The notes beneath the pieces are model-generated. The model ran no database searches and was not told where the DNA came from. It worked only from the letters and a program-made list of their open reading frames with translations. A DNA stretch of 64,000 nt from Nageia nagi (Eukaryota; Pinophyta): NCBI GenBank assembly GCA_050084985.1, contig JBITNC010000001.1:152768001-152832000 (forward strand). Direction: 5' to 3'. Positions 21,301 to 37,600 of the stretch are shown here, piece by piece. The position numbers and the translations under genes are program-made. Numbering within the stretch: the stretch's first letter is position 1; each line of letters begins with the position of its first letter.

Positions 21301-24300
21301 GAACTACAAAAGAAAGAATAATATTTATACTAGTTTTGCTATGGTGCTTTATTCCATGTCTTACTTTTTTTTATCTAATTGGATTATTGATTTTGGTTGC
21401 ACTAATCACCTATGCTTTAAAAAAAGAAAGTTTGAAAACTTTCACAAGTATAAAAAAGATGCAATCATGATAGGTGATAACTCTACCCTTGAAGTCCAAA
21501 GAATTGGAAGTGTGTTGATTCATGAAAAGGTTTTTGAAAATGTTCTCTATATTCCTAAGTTAAGGATGAAACTTCTCTTCATGATCCAAGTTGGTAGAAA
21601 AGGGTACTCTTTTGAGTTTAACTCACAATATTGGTGCATTAAGAAAGGACTTTCCACTTTGGTTAAAAGATCTATGAAAGATAACCTCTACATCATGGAT
21701 CAAGTTTCAACAAAGATGTGTCTTACTTCTAATGTGTGTTCTAGAGGCAATCTTTGACACCATCATTTAGGGCACCTTAACCACAAGAGTATTCAAGTCA
21801 TGAAAGAATAAGAACTTATAGAAGGTTTATCTTCAATTTCTTCTTTAGTTGGTCTATGCAATAAATGCATTCTTAGTAAGATGCATAGATAAAAGTTTGA
21901 AAAAAATAAGGCAACAAAGGCATCTCAACCTCTTCAACTTGTGCATTCAGATTTGATGGGTCCATTTCAAACTAAGTCATTTAGAGAAGCATCTTACATC
22001 CTGACCTTCATTAATGACTATAGTCAAATGACCTTTGGGTATCTACTTGAGTACAAGGATCAAACCTTTGAAAGATTTAAAGTTTTTAAGGCCTTTATTG
22101 AGAATCAAACCAACCTTTAAATCAAGATGTTGAAATTAGATAATGAGAGAGAATATAATAGTAATGAGTTCAATGATTATTATGCTAAGTATGAAATCAA
22201 GAGGTAGTTTACAATTCTATATACTCCTTAGCAAAATGATATTATTGAAAGAAAAAATAAAATAATTATAGAGATGGCTAGATGCATGTTGGGTAATCTT
22301 CCTAATTTCTTATGAGGTGAAGCTATGAGCACTACTATTTACACCTTGAATAGGTGTCCCACAAAAGCCATTTAGAGTAAAATTCCTTTTGAGGCATGGT
22401 TAGGAAGAAAATCTAACATTTCACATCTTAATGTGTTTTATTATAAAGTATTATCCAACATTATTTCAAAGAAAAAGAAGAAGTCAGATAAAAGAGATGA
22501 AAAATGCCATCTTTATGGGTTATGACAGTTAGCATAAAGGCTATAGGCTCTGCTCTCCATCCTATGAAGTTGTGTTTATTTTAAAGGATATAAATTTCAA
22601 TGAACTTCTTGAAGAATCTAATTCAAATGAGGATATTGATGATCCAAAGGACTCTTCAAATGCACCTAACTAGTTATATTTTGATAAGTCATTTTAAGAA
22701 CAAAATTCTCCAACACAAAGGGTAACAAGGAGCATGACCTTGAATAAATATTTATTTTCCAAAATTAATAACAATCATGAGCCCTCATTCTTCAAAGAAT
22801 CTTCAAAGCATGAGTGCTAGATGGAATCCATGAAAATGGAGTATGAGGTGCTTATAAAAAATAAAACTTGAAACTTGGTTCCTTATCCCAATGAGAAGAA
22901 TGTGATTGAAAATAAGTGGATCTACAAGGTTAAGTTTAATTCAGTTAGAGATATTAAAAAATACAAATTAAGGTTAGTAGCTAAAGGTTTTTCTTAAAAA
23001 TATGATATATATTATGAGAAAACCTTTGCTCCCATGGCAAAAATGCCTACTATTAGGATTATCCTAGCTCTTTCTATAGCTCAAAGATGGAAAGTTTTTC
23101 AACTTGATGTTAAGAGTGCATTTCTCAATGGTGACTTAGATGTGAAAATTTTCATGAATCAACCAGAAGGGTTCATTATAAAAAGAAAAGAATCTTTTGT
23201 GTGAAAGCTAAATAAGTCTTTATATGGACTTAAGCAATCACCTCAAATCTAGTACAGAAAGATTTCAAGGTACTTTCCAGACATTGGTTTCTATAAGTGT
23301 TTTCTTAAGTCCAATCTATATGTGCTCAGTGAAAGAAAATACATGGTCTTGATTGTCCTTTATGTGGATGATCTTTTGATAACTATGAATAATGATGAAA
23401 TTATTGAAGAGAGCATATCCAATCTTAAGGCAACATTTGAAATGACTAATCTTAATCTCTTCCACTACTATCTTGGAATGCAAGTGTATCAATACAAAGA
23501 TTATACTTATCTTAGTCAATCTAAGTATATATCAGATATCTTGCAAAAGTTTGGAATGAAAGAATGTAGATATGCTATGATCCCAATCTCTCCTAGAATC
23601 ACTATTTCTTTGAGCTCCAACTCTCAGTTAGCTAATGCTATAAGTTATAAGCAATTAATTGGTAGTCTTTTATATTTGACTATTTCTAGGCTAGATATTA
23701 CCTTTGCAGTGAATTTGATGGTATGATTCATGCAAAAATCATATGTTGAGCACCTCAATGCTATTAAGCAAATCTTAAAGTATGTTGTAGAGACTAAGGA
23801 TCTTGTTCTTAAGTATTCTAAGTTGCCTTCATTTGTTTTCTTTGGATTCTTAAATTCTAACTATGGGGGAGATAGAGATGACAAGAAATCAACTTTTATG
23901 TATGTGTTTAGCATTGGTTCAAATGTTATCTCTTAGGATTCCAAGAAGTATCCTAATATTTCTCTTTCCACCATAGAAGCTAAATACTGAGCCATGTCTA
24001 TTGTAGTCTAGGAAGCAATGTGGCTAAGGCATCTTCTAAAAGAAACTAGGTATGAGCAAGTGGCTCATCTTTGATTTCTTCAGATAATTAATTAGATATT
24101 TCCTTGGTTAAAAATTCTATATTCCATAAGAGAATAAAACATATGAAAATCCATGTCCATTTTATTAAGGAGAAGGTTCTTAATGGCATCATACACCTAG
24201 AGTATTATCCATCCATCTTGAATTCTACTGATTTGTTCACCAAGCCCCTCCTAAAAGCTTAGTTATGTAAGATTAAGGATGCTATTGGGTTGGTGAAGTT

Positions 24301-24307
24301 ACCCTAA
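21301..24307 (+). pseudogene. pol: Copia pol relic (protease, integrase, RT, RNase H)
   Basis: Order of domains: protease with WIIDFGCTNHL (the usual active site is D-S-G; here D-F-G) at about 21,370; integrase zinc region HHLGHLNH...CNKC at about 21,755-21,860; catalytic core HSDLMGPF and DNEREYNS, then NDIIERKNK; reverse transcriptase with FQLDVKSAFLNG and VLYVDDLL at about 23,100 and 23,355; RNase H with STIEAKY near 23,972; and a final DLFTKPLL. This order (integrase before RT) defines Ty1/copia. Many stops stand for Gln or Trp, for example SLYGLKQSPQI then TAG where Trp is usual. It is not functional. Confidence 0.9.
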
Positions 24308-25039
24308 AGGGGGAGTGAAGTTTTAATTATTATGTTAAATTCATATTTGTGATAATAACTTCACTCTTAGAATGACTTTGTGTTGTATAGTATTGATTTT
24401 ATTGTACACCTTCATGGTAAGTTAGCTCTACATGAGGAACTTATTGTACAAAATTTTAAAAGTGAAAAGATTAGTGAATCTAGCACTATTTAATTATCCA
24501 TATGTAAGGAACTCTTATGTGTCTTTTTTCACTGTTCATTTAACCATATTTGAGAAACTTGTATATGCATGCTCTATTTTGTAATGATAATCAACATATG
24601 TTTTATATAGAGCAGGTGACTATGAGTTTTTTGGCATGGCATCTTCATGATGACTTATAGTGCACCATTGATCAGTTTATGATGGCATTTGTATGATTCA
24701 TCTAACCTTGTTGATATGAATATATTACATCTAACTAATCTTGTTATTAGAGTTGCTTATGACTTATAGGTTCCTTTGAGATTGTAGGTTACTTACCTTA
24801 GGTATGCAAGCTCTTGGAAACTCTTCATGACTTCTAGTTGGATGACTACTTTATGTACATTGAAACTAGTTATGGTTAATGATTGTATTTGGCAAAGTAG
24901 TCAATCTCAAACTACTTTCTTACTTCACAAATATGTAAAATGTTCTCATATCCATTGTATCTATTTGGAGGAAAACTCTCTTACTTTCTCTTCTTCTTCT
25001 CTCTTATTCATTCTAACCTAATATTGCATTGAGGGAGAG
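24308..25039 (+). other. Copia 3' untranslated region and purine tract
   Basis: No coding features. It opens with AAGGGGGAGTGAAG after the pol stop and closes with GAGGGAGAG directly before the 3' LTR, the expected place of the polypurine tract that primes plus-strand synthesis. Confidence 0.6.
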
Positions 25040-25540
25040 TATTGGAATGTATAATGTATTATTGTAAAAGTTTTGTAATAATATTCTATGTAATTTCACT
25101 AATACTGAAGGGTATCATTTGATACCTTAAGTATTTAAGTGAATATGATAATGTAACTTGTACTACACTCCATGTCATGAGCATGCCCCTTGGGTAAAAT
25201 CATGTGCATGTCATGCTTCTATACATTGGGTAAAAGGGTAATCCAAAGAGGGATTTTGGCCTATAAATAGAAGGTTCCCTCTTTATTATTACACACCAAT
25301 TGTGAATTAAAGTAATGCTATAGAATAGTGCTTAGGATTTGAGATTGGAAGGATTGTAAAAGAGTTGTATTTGTGATTGAAGTAAAGATATAGTTAGTGG
25401 ATGTACTCCTAGTTGGAGGAACCACTTATATCTTATGTTATCTTTGTGAGATTACTTTGTGAGTTTGTTAGATATGTATTTTGGGCTTTCATCTTATTTT
25501 AAGAGATTAGATTTGTTTAGTTTATACTTCAATTCTCTCA
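25040..25540 (+). repeat. Copia 3' LTR
   Basis: The matching LTR to 16,914-17,401, ending CAATTCTCTCA. The first base pair is changed (TATTGG for TGTTGG). Its last 189 bp recur at 30,165-30,339 because of the large tandem duplication. Confidence 0.92.
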
Positions 25541-25545
25541 TGATC

Positions 25546-27788
<2,243 letters not shown>

Positions 27789-28495
27789 TGTTAACATCTA
27801 AAAGGGAATTTTAATTTAATTAAAATACCTTATTAGGTATTTGAAAAAAAATATTTATTTAATTAAAAAAATGACCTTATCATTGTTCACTCTTATAAAC
27901 CTTTATGTTTTATGATAACAAGTTGGTTTGAAGATAAGCCCAATAAGGAGTCTTGGCCCATCTACACCATAAGACTAATGAGGAACCTTGGAAGTAGACC
28001 TGCTATCTATAAAGGTAGAAGGGTTATGTATGAAAATCATGATATGATCTAGAATACTTGATAGGTGGTAATATATGTGTGTCATTCTTGATCGATGTTT
28101 CTCAATGCCACCTATCATATCTAGATTTTTTTATACACTAAGCTATACATTCCTACGATCTTTTGAATCCATTTGCACATGATATTTTGAGCATCAAAAT
28201 TGTGATGATGATATCAAGTGAAAGGGAAAGAAGAATTGGAATGGTATCCAGGTAATGTCACTAGGATCCTAGTGCCACTGCTAGGTTGAAGTAAAATTAG
28301 TGGCTTCATCTTTTGAGAAAGATTGTTGTTCATCTCCTCTTGGTCAAATATCTTTTGTTAATCTTGTTTGATAGGTTAAGGTCAATCAGATCATGGTCAT
28401 CACTTGTATTTTTGTTATTTACTACTATTGTATCATTAATTAGCTAAATTAAGTATTATTAAATAAATAAAATAATAATTATTTTTGTTTTAATA
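27789..28495 (+). repeat. Gypsy A 3' LTR, copy 1
   Basis: Begins TGTTAACATC and ends TTTTAATA (the terminal CA is mutated). Homologous to 14,893-15,630 and nearly identical to 32,248-32,954. Contains the same CTATCTATAAAGG promoter-like site. Confidence 0.8.
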
Positions 28496-28500
28496 AGAGG

Positions 28501-28962
28501 GAAAGGATCTAAAGGATTAAGAGTGATCAATCAAGAAAATATCTACATAATCTTGAAAGGATAAATGACAAGTATTGGAATCAGCATGATTATAGAGATA
28601 ATATCCATAAATGGTTACAGATGATGGAAATGACTACCAAGAAGGATTTGGATGTTATAAAAAATAAATCTAAGGATTAGGACATTAATAATTAAATAAG
28701 GAGATTAGATGAATTTCAAATGAGTGGAAGATTAAATTACAAATTTAGATTGAGTGTAAAGGCTTTGATTAGGAGACAATAGGTAAGGATAAGTATTTAA
28801 AAAGATATGAAGGAGTTCAAGATAAAGATAACTAGCTATGCAATTATTAGTATCAAAGGATACTTGTAGATGGATTTGAAGTGAATACATGTGAGAGTGA
28901 GGGGATTTTGTATACCCCTAGTGAAGATCACTTGTTGTATAAAGAATTATCATAAATAATGT

Positions 28963-28999
<37 letters not shown>

Positions 29000-29329
29000 T
29001 TTTCCAAATGGATTTTAAGTCTTTTATTAGTTTCTATGTAGTTTAGAGCAACAAAAGTAGGTTATGGTGGATTCTAACAATTATCAAGTGTGTGAATATG
29101 ATGTAGTTAGGTTTAGGTGGGATCAAATGATAACTCAAAACATTCTTTGACTTTTGTTAATCTTCCATGTATTACTCATGCCTTTATTACTAGGCTATTA
29201 CTAGGCATGATAATGTGATCACTTCCTCTTGGTTGTACATTGATGTCTTACCATTAGGTCTATATCATTTATGATTTAAGGTAATTCACAAATCTTTATA
29301 ATATTTAAAGAGATTTTAATTTATCTTCA
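28501..29329 (+). other. Old flank between gypsy A and the gypsy B LTR fragment
   Basis: Conserved in copy 2 (32,960-33,770). Short frames with Lys-rich, gag-leader-like text (YWN-HD-RDNIHKWLQMM) are broken by stops, and no family was recognised. An (AT)n run lies at about 28,960-28,997. Confidence 0.45.
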
Positions 29330-29563
29330 TGTAGACACCTAAAAATGAATTATTATTTATGATATAATTCATTTTATAGCATCAAGAATATTTATTGTAA
29401 AAAGAGTGTTAAATATACCCAAGGCAATGTAATAAATGTAAGGGACCATTGTAAAATATAAAGAGGGTCAAATATCAAAGAAGACACCTCAAACCATGTA
29501 ATGTGCAATGATCCCAAGAATTAATGAAGACCAAGACATTGCTATAAAGATACATCAAAGAGC
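29330..29563 (+). repeat. Gypsy B LTR 5' fragment, copy 1
   Basis: The first about 234 bp of the LTR seen in full at 40,697-42,200. It starts TGTAGACACCTAAAAATG and runs through the CTATAAAGA promoter-like site to CATCAAAG, where homology ends. It joins gag sequence directly, so the rest of the LTR and the gag start are deleted. Confidence 0.75.
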
Positions 29564-30164
29564 AAAGTATCATTACAAAGTTATGCACAATAAGACAAGG
29601 GGATAATGAAACCCTAAAAAAGTACATTCCATGGTGAAAAAGGTAAGGCAATCCATTCAAAGAAAATTATATGAAAGTGAAATTTATTCTATATTTAGAG
29701 ATTCTTTCTTGCCAATTATCAATTTGCATGCTCCTAGTAATAAGATTAATGGATTTGGAGTATTGATACAAGAATTTTTGTAAAACAAAAAAGTTTTGCT
29801 TGAGTTAGGGGAGCTCAAGTGTACACCTAATCCTTTCAAGAAGGAAAATAGAAGGGCATATTCCAAAAAGGAAGAAAAAAATAGTACATATGGATGATAG
29901 ACCTACTTCTCCACCAAAATTGCAAAGATCTACAACTACAAAAGATATGTGGTACACTTTTCCAATTCAGCCAAGGTTTATTATGAGGGATTTGATAAAA
30001 GGGGAATTATTGCATCCATTAGAAAAATTAGCACATGATGATAATATTCCTATGGGAAAATTTGATTCTTATTGCATATATCATCAAACAAAGAGTCATG
30101 CTACAAATTTTTGCAAAGCCTTAGAGGTTACCATATTAGATCTTATTATAGAAGGAAAATATCA
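29564..30164 (+). pseudogene. gag: Gypsy B gag 3' part, copy 1
   Basis: Resembles the C-terminal half of plant gypsy gag. A FIMRDLIKGELLHPLEKL segment precedes the zinc-knuckle-like YCIYHQTKSHATNFC at about 30,070-30,112, then ALEVTILDLIIEGKY. It ends at the duplication junction. Copy 2 (33.99-34.6 kb) continues into pol. Confidence 0.7.
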
Positions 30165-31217
30165 GATTGTAAGAGAGTTGTATTTGTGATTGAAGTAAAG
30201 ATCTAGTTAGTGGATGTACTTCTAGTTGGAGGAACCACTTATATCTTGTGTTATCTTTGTGAGTTTATTATATATGTATTGTGGGCTTTCATATTATCTT
30301 AGAATATTAGAGTTGTTTAGTTTATACTTCAATTCTCTCATGATCAGGTCTCTCCAAGTACTTCTTATGCATAGAGAAGATTTCTTACAAATTATGTAGA
30401 ATATGAATGTATACTCTCATATTTTAGTAAATAACTTCTCATAAATAATAAAAATTGACTTCACAAATATTGAAGTACTAAACAAATAAAATGAGAAAGA
30501 CCATGAAGAACTAATTGAGAAAAATGAGGAAGAACATTTTGTAGAGATTAATATAGGCCTACGAGAAGGCAATTTGGATGATAATAGTATTTGGTATGAA
30601 TTTAGAAACTTTAATAACATGCACTATTTTGAAGAATTTGAGCGACATTTCTCCATAGAAGAGGAATCTGAATGATGACATTTTGAAAATAAAGTCCATT
30701 ACAAAATAGAAAAAGTTTAGGAGATCAAATATAATTGGTTGCAACCTTTTTTGGATATTCTAAGAAGTTGAAGTTCACAAAGAAGATAAAAAGAAGAATG
30801 AACAACAATAGGAAAAGAACAAAGTGTGCAAAAAATGTAAAGATAATTTTGTTTAAATTTCTATGGAAAGTTCATCTTCTATGCAACAAAGTAAGCTTGT
30901 CACTCTTATATTCAAGGATATTGATGCTCTTCTCCAATTATTTAGGGAAAAAGGTTCCCCATTTAAAAGGTAAGTTCAAGTATTATTGTCCAACTTAATG
31001 TTTGTCTAGTTCATTTGATTATTTTTCCTTGTATACTTGGGTCAATAAGTACTAGATGATTCTCATCCCTTGGGTACTTAGGGTAATAAGGACTATGACA
31101 TGATTCTCTTATTTATGATGATCCTTATAGTTTATTCTTAATAATGTTGATCCTTATGCTTTGATTTGATGATTATTATAGTTTGATAACTATGCAATAA
31201 TCTTATAGTGTGATGAG

Positions 31218-31254
<37 letters not shown>

Positions 31255-32247
31255 AATGTTAAGAATATAAAAGGTTCTATGTTTAATAATTTTTATGTAT
31301 GAAAGTATTTCTCCATTTCTTTTTTCTAACTATTTAAGAAAATCAAATACGAATCCAATGACACCATTATATTTTAGGTGATGCTACTGCATTAAAAGAA
31401 TAAAAATCATGCACTTTTGTAAAATTTTCCTACCCATCATGGTATGGATATGAAAAAGGTAATCCATTCCTTTTTAAATTTAATTATCATAAAATTGTAT
31501 ATCATTTATTAATAATTGCTTATCATGTATCACTTATCATACATTTATGATCATATCTTGGTATATTTTGATCCTAAGTGAGTGCTATTATCTATTAAAT
31601 GATTCTTATCATAATTGATTTACATATCTTATCATATGTTAAAATTATTTCATACCATGCTATTACTTTTATCATTGGCTTCTCTATAATGGAAGAGCAT
31701 GCTTATCAAAATCCATGAAAATATGATGGCTTGAAGCCCCAAGTTGATCATATTATCATTTGTTCCTCTGTAAGGGAGGGGCATTCTTATAATTTATTCC
31801 TTTGTAAGAGAGAGACAACCTTATCAAAATCCATGGCTACATGATGACTTGGGAATCCAATTTGGTCACATAAATTGGTAATCTACCTTCATACTCTCGG
31901 TGAGTAAGTCACCAAGGATAGTTTTTAAATTTTATCCTTCACATAATTTACATATCTTATGATGTTTAATGTCTATATTTAAGATATATTATGCAAAAAT
32001 ATTTCTTGTATAAGTTGATTACAATTTTCTTTATCTTTTCCTTATGTTTCTCCTATGATGAGAAGTCCATCATGTCGTAACCAAGTTAAAGAGAGGGCAT
32101 AACATTCATGAAAATTGGGGCATCTAAAGATGTCACCATGAATAAATTTTTTAGGAAGTATTTTCTTACTTATCTTATGATACTTTGAATTTATACTTTG
32201 ATTTTATTTTATCCCAAAAGCATCAAATCATATTCAAATTGGGCATG

Positions 32248-32954
32248 TGTTAACATCTAAAAAGGAATTTTAATTTAATTAAAATACCTTATTAGATATT
32301 TGAAAAAAAATATTTATTTAATTAAACAAATGATCTTATCATTGTTCATTCTTATAAACCTTTATGTTTTATGATAACAAGTTGGTTTGAAGATAAGCCC
32401 AATAAGGAGTCTTGGCCCATCTACACCATAAGACTAAGGAGGAGCCTTGGAAGTAGACCTCTATCTATAAAGGTAGAAGGGTTATATATGAAAAATCATG
32501 GTATGATGTAGAATACTTGATAGGTGGTAATATATGTGTGTCATTCTTGATCGATGTTTCTCAATGCCACCTATCATATCTAGATTTTTTTATACACTAA
32601 GCTATACATTCCTACAATCTTTTGAACCTATTTCCACATGATATTTTGAGCATCAAAGGTGTGATGATGATATCAAGTTAAAGGGAAAGAAGAACTAGAA
32701 TGGTATCTATATGATGTTGCTAGGATCCTAGTGCCACTTCTATGTTGAGGTCAAATTGGTGGGTTCATATTTTGAGGAAGCTTTTCATTCATCTCCTCTT
32801 GGTCAAATATCTTTTGTTAATCTTATTTGATAGGCTAAGGTCAATTAGATCATGGTCATCACTTTTATTTTTGTTATTTACTACTATTGTATCATTAATT
32901 TACTAAATTAAATATTATTAAATAGCCCTAATAATAATTATTTTGGTTATAATA
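32248..32954 (+). repeat. Gypsy A 3' LTR, copy 2
   Basis: Starts TGTTAACATC, ends TTATAATA, and is followed by GGAGG (32,955-32,959), an exact match to the TSD left of the 5' LTR at 14,888-14,892. It arose by tandem duplication, not by transposition. Confidence 0.85.
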
Positions 32955-33770
32955 GGAGGGAAAGGATCTAAAGGATCAAGAGTGATCATTCAAGAAAATA
33001 TCTACATAATATTGAAAGGATAAATAACATATATTGGAATGAGCATGATTGTAGAGATAATATCCATGAATGGTTACAAATGATGAAAATGACTACCAAG
33101 AAGGATTTGGATGTTATAAAAAATAAATCTAAGGAGTAGGACATTAATAATTAAACAAGGAGATTAGATGAATTTCAAATGAGTTGAAGATTAAATTACA
33201 AATTCAGATTGAGTGTGAAGGCTTTGATTAGGAGACAATAGGTAAGGATAAGTATTTAAAAAGATATAAAGGAGCTCAAGATGAAGATAACTAGCTATGC
33301 AATTATTAGTATCAAAGGATACTTTTATATGAATTTGAAGTGAATACATGTGAGACTAAGGGGGTTTTGTATACCCTTAGTGAAGATCACTTATTGTATA
33401 AATAATTATCATAAATCATGTGTTATATATGTATATATAGTTTTCCAAATGGAGTTTAAGTCTTTAATTAGTTTGTGTGTAGTATAGAGCAACAAAAGCT
33501 AGGTTATGGTGGATTCTAATAATTATCAAGCATGTGAATATGATGTAGTTAGGTTCAGGTGGGATGAAATAATAACTCAAAAGGTTCTTTGGCTTTTCTT
33601 AATCTTATATGTATTAGTCATGCCTTTATGCCTAGGCATGATAATGCGATCACTTCTCCTTTGTTGTACATTGATGTCTTACCATTAGGTCTATATCATT
33701 CATGTTTTAAGGTAATTCACAAGTCTTGATAATAATTAAAGGGATTTTAAGCTATATTCATGTATATGCC

Positions 33771-33996
33771 TAAACATGAATTATTATTTATGAAATAGTT
33801 CATTTTATAGCATCAAGAATATTTATTGTTAAAAGAGGGTTAAATATACCCTAGGCAATGTAATAAATATAAGGGACCATTGTACAATATAAAGAGGTCA
33901 AGTATTAAAGAAGAAACCTCAAATCATGTTATATGCAAATATCCAAAGAATTAAATAAGACCAAGATGTTGTTATAAAGATACATCAAAGAGCAAA
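33771..33996 (+). repeat. Gypsy B LTR 5' fragment, copy 2
   Basis: Starts TGTATATGCCTAAACATG. Counterpart of 29,330-29,563 and of the first part of 40,697-42,200. It leads directly into gypsy B gag. Confidence 0.7.
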
Positions 33997-34605
33997 GTAT
34001 CATTAAGATTTATGCATAATGAGACAAGGGGATAATGAAACCCTAAAAAAGTACATTCCATGGTTTAAAAAGTTATGGCGATCCATTTGAAGAAAATTAG
34101 ATGAAAGTGAAATTTATTTTATATTTAGATATTCTCTCTTGCCAATTATCAATTTGCATGCTCCTAGTAACAAGATTATTGGATTTGGAGTATTGATATA
34201 AGATTTTTTACAAAAAAAAAAGTTATGCTTGAATTAGGGGAGCTCAAGTATACACTTAATCCTTTAAACAAGGATAATAGAAGGGAATATGCCAAAAAGG
34301 AAGTAAAAATAGTACATATGGCTAATAGACCTATTTCTCCACCAAAATTGCAAATATTTGCCACTAGAAAAGACAGAAGGTACACTTTTGCAATTTAGCC
34401 AAGGTTTATTATGAGGGATTTGATGAAAAGGGAATTATTGCATCCATCAAAAAAATCAACACATGATGATAATATTCCTATTGGAAAATTTGATGCTTAT
34501 TGTACATATCATCAAAGAAAGATTCATGCTACATATTTTTACAAAACCTTAGAGGCTACTATATTAGATCTATTACAAAAGGAAAATATGAGATTGATCA
34601 AATAG
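33997..34605 (+). pseudogene. gag: Gypsy B gag 3' part, copy 2
   Basis: Same segment as 29,564-30,164, with the knuckle-like YCTYHQRKIHATYF, in which the last Cys is changed (followed by Tyr-Lys). In-frame stops are present. It runs into the gypsy B protease region. Confidence 0.7.
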
Positions 34606-37600
34606 ATTCAAAGCAAGGAGCTATAGTGAATATAGTTTGAGTAGATAAAGAAGTTTATGTGAGGTTATGAAGAGGTCATCTAAGACATGTTTTGAATCTG
34701 ATTATTGCATAACAAGTATACCACTAATCTAAAGACATATAGTATGATTAAGCAATTAAAAACTACTCCTACAAAGATTAGTTTATATGATTTTATATCT
34801 ACATCTAAAATATAAAGAGAGTTCTTATATGCTTTGTTAAAAAAGGAGGTAGTCCCTACAAATATGTCTGTTGCTATATTCTCTAAAAAGCTTAGAGTTA
34901 TCAAGGAATGTGATGCTATCTCTTTTTACAAATTTGAAAAACTTAATTAGGAATTGTTTGATGAATGTTTAGCTTTATATATTACACCTATGATTGATGG
35001 ATAGAAAATTAAAAGAACATTGGTAGATAATGGATCAATTGTTAATGTGTGCTCCCATAAGTTTTTGATCCAACTTGAAGAAAAAGGTGTATAAATTCCT
35101 CCATTAGTAGAAGATACATTTAGGATTAGGGCATATGATAGCTCATCTAAAAAGCTAGTTGGAATAGCTACAATTGTGGTAGCCATAGGAGTAAGAATAA
35201 TTGGAGCTAAGTTTTAGGTTGATGATTCTAAATTTTTTTATAATTTGATATTGGAAAGGCCTTACCTACATGATATGGATGAAATCCCATCTACAATACA
35301 TGGTAGATTAAAATTTGAATATCAAGGTGAGGTCCATACACTCCTTGGTGATCCAAAGTCATATACTTTCTATAATGTAATAGATTTTGAGGAATTTATA
35401 ATGACTTATCCAAGATATGAGATTGAGCCCTTGGAAAAAAGTGCACTAGGGGAAAATACCAAAAAAAGATTTAGATTATGGATATAAGAATGAGTACATA
35501 TAGAATTGAGGACATGAATTTCTTTCATCCATAAAGGATTTGGTTTAACCTAAAATATTATCTATGGAAGGCTACCAGTAGTGTGTTATGTTGCTAGAAG
35601 GACATCAACAAAATGAAACCAATGGAGATGGAGAAGGATCTTACTCTCTCATATCCATGTTAGCTAGTCCAAACAAAAAAATAGAAGCATAAATTACTAC
35701 TGAAATGAGTAAACTCTTTCCATCTCCTTTTGTTCACAAATAAATGGTTGAAAATTACAAGTATAAAGGGGGAGGATTAGGAAAGTTAGAGCAAGGGATG
35801 CCTTCATTTCTTGATAATTCAAAAGCATAGATGACTAAATATTGATTAGGTAGTGATAAAAATAATAAGAAAGCAATGGGACCTATTAAGTTCATGAAAG
35901 AATATAATTTGATTGAATTATCTAATGACATTGATAGAGATCTATGGATTTATGATAGTATACCTTTAGAATTTGATTGTTTCAATACTAATGATGATAT
36001 TTTAGAATACTTGGGGGCACATTAAGAGTTTCTTAAATCTAATGAAAAGAGATAAGTTAGTTATATTCTCAATAAGTATGTATATTTTAGTCAAGAAGTG
36101 AATTTCAATGAAGTGTTTTAGGTTTAGCCAAAGGATAAAGTTATAGATAACATACAAGGATTAGAGTAATTTCCTTTCCTATTATAGAAAAAGGATGAGC
36201 TTACATTTCTAGCTAAATAATTGGTGAATATCAATATTGGGAGTATTGATGAGTGAAAATTGGCTCAAATTGGTGTAGCCCTCCCTACACCACAATAGGA
36301 AAGGTACAAAATAAATTCATTGAACATCATAATTTTTTTCTTAGTCTTATGATGATATGCCTAGTTTAGATCCTTCATTTGTTATGCATAATTTACCATT
36401 TAAATATGGGGCTAAGCCAGTCAAGCAAAAGCCAAGAAAAATGCATTCTCAAAAAGCTTTCTTAGTCAAGAAAGAAATAGAAAAGTATTCGAATGTTGGA
36501 TTTATTATAATAATTGATTATTATGATTGGGTGGCTAACATTATTCTTGTTACAAAGATAACTAGAGAAATAAGGATTTTCACTTGCTTCCATGATATTA
36601 ATAATGATTTTCCTAAAGATGATTTCCCACTATCTAATATTGATATGATTGTGGATAGCATAGCTGGTCATGATATATTGTATTTCATGGATGATTTTTT
36701 TTGTTAGAATCAAATACTAATCAATCTAGCTCACCAACATAAGATTGCTTTCACCACTTCATGGAGAAAATTTTATTGATAGGTTAGACCTTTGGACTAA
36801 AAAATGTAGGTGCCTTTGACTAAAGGGATATGGTCTCAATCTTTCATTATCACATCCATAAATTAGTTGAGGTATATATTGATAACATCTTGGTAAAGTC
36901 AAAACAAGGTCAATATCATTTAGAGCTACTTAAGGAGGTATTTTAAATTTTAAAAAGGTACAAACTTAGACTTAAACCTCAAAATGTACTTTTCATGTTA
37001 CTTTTAGAAATTTTGTTGGTTTCATGGTATCTAAAAGAGGAATTTAATTAGATACCAAAAAGTGAAAACTATAATTAGCATGCCTCCCTAAAAGAATTTA
37101 AAGTAAGGAATCTCTAAGGAAAGATTAATTTAGTAAGAAGGTTCATTTCCCATCTTGGGGATAAGTGTATACCCTTCACTCATCTATTGAAAAAGGATGT
37201 TAAATTTGTATGGGATGAAAAATGCAAAAAATCTTTTGAGGATATCAAATAATATTTACTCAATCCTCTTAGCCTAGTGCCTATGCATTTTTCAAAACTT
37301 GCTTATTTGTATATCTCAACTACATTGTATGCATTGGGTGAAATTTTGTGCTAAAAGGATGATGAAAATAAAGAAAGAGCCATCTATTACCTTATCAAAA
37401 CTCTTGTTGATAATGAGACTAGATATACTCTAATGAAAACACTTTGCTATGGTATTGTATTTGCTACTAAAAAATTGAGGCATTATCTATTGTATTACAC
37501 TACATTTATTTTTAGTCTTGTTAATCCATTGAAATATCTTATGGCAAAGTAGCATTTATTAGAAAGGGTAGAAAAATGGCTAATGTTATTGTAGGAGTTT

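Larger units (their letters stand above)
16914..25540 (+). mobile_element. Ty1/copia element nested in gypsy A
   Basis: An 8.6-kb element with two LTRs (488 and 501 bp), an initiator-Met-type primer site, and gag, protease, integrase, reverse transcriptase and RNase H in copia order. A purine-rich GAGGGAGAG precedes the 3' LTR. It is flanked by a perfect 5-bp TSD. All coding parts have stops, so it is dead. It lies in the same orientation as gypsy A. An unusual 3-kb leader separates the 5' LTR from gag. Confidence 0.92.
30165..34591. repeat. Large tandem duplication, copy 2 (4.4 kb)
   Basis: Second copy of 25,352-30,164. It begins with the end of the copia LTR, includes the gypsy A internal part, a second gypsy A 3' LTR and TSD, the flank and the gypsy B LTR fragment, and runs on into gypsy B pol. 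This copy therefore lies at the original right-hand border. Confidence 0.92.

Noticed and set aside
32248-32954. Independent solo LTR insertion
   Set aside because: It sits at the same relative place as 27,789-28,495 within the 4.8-kb duplication and shares both flanks and the TSD, so it was duplicated in place.
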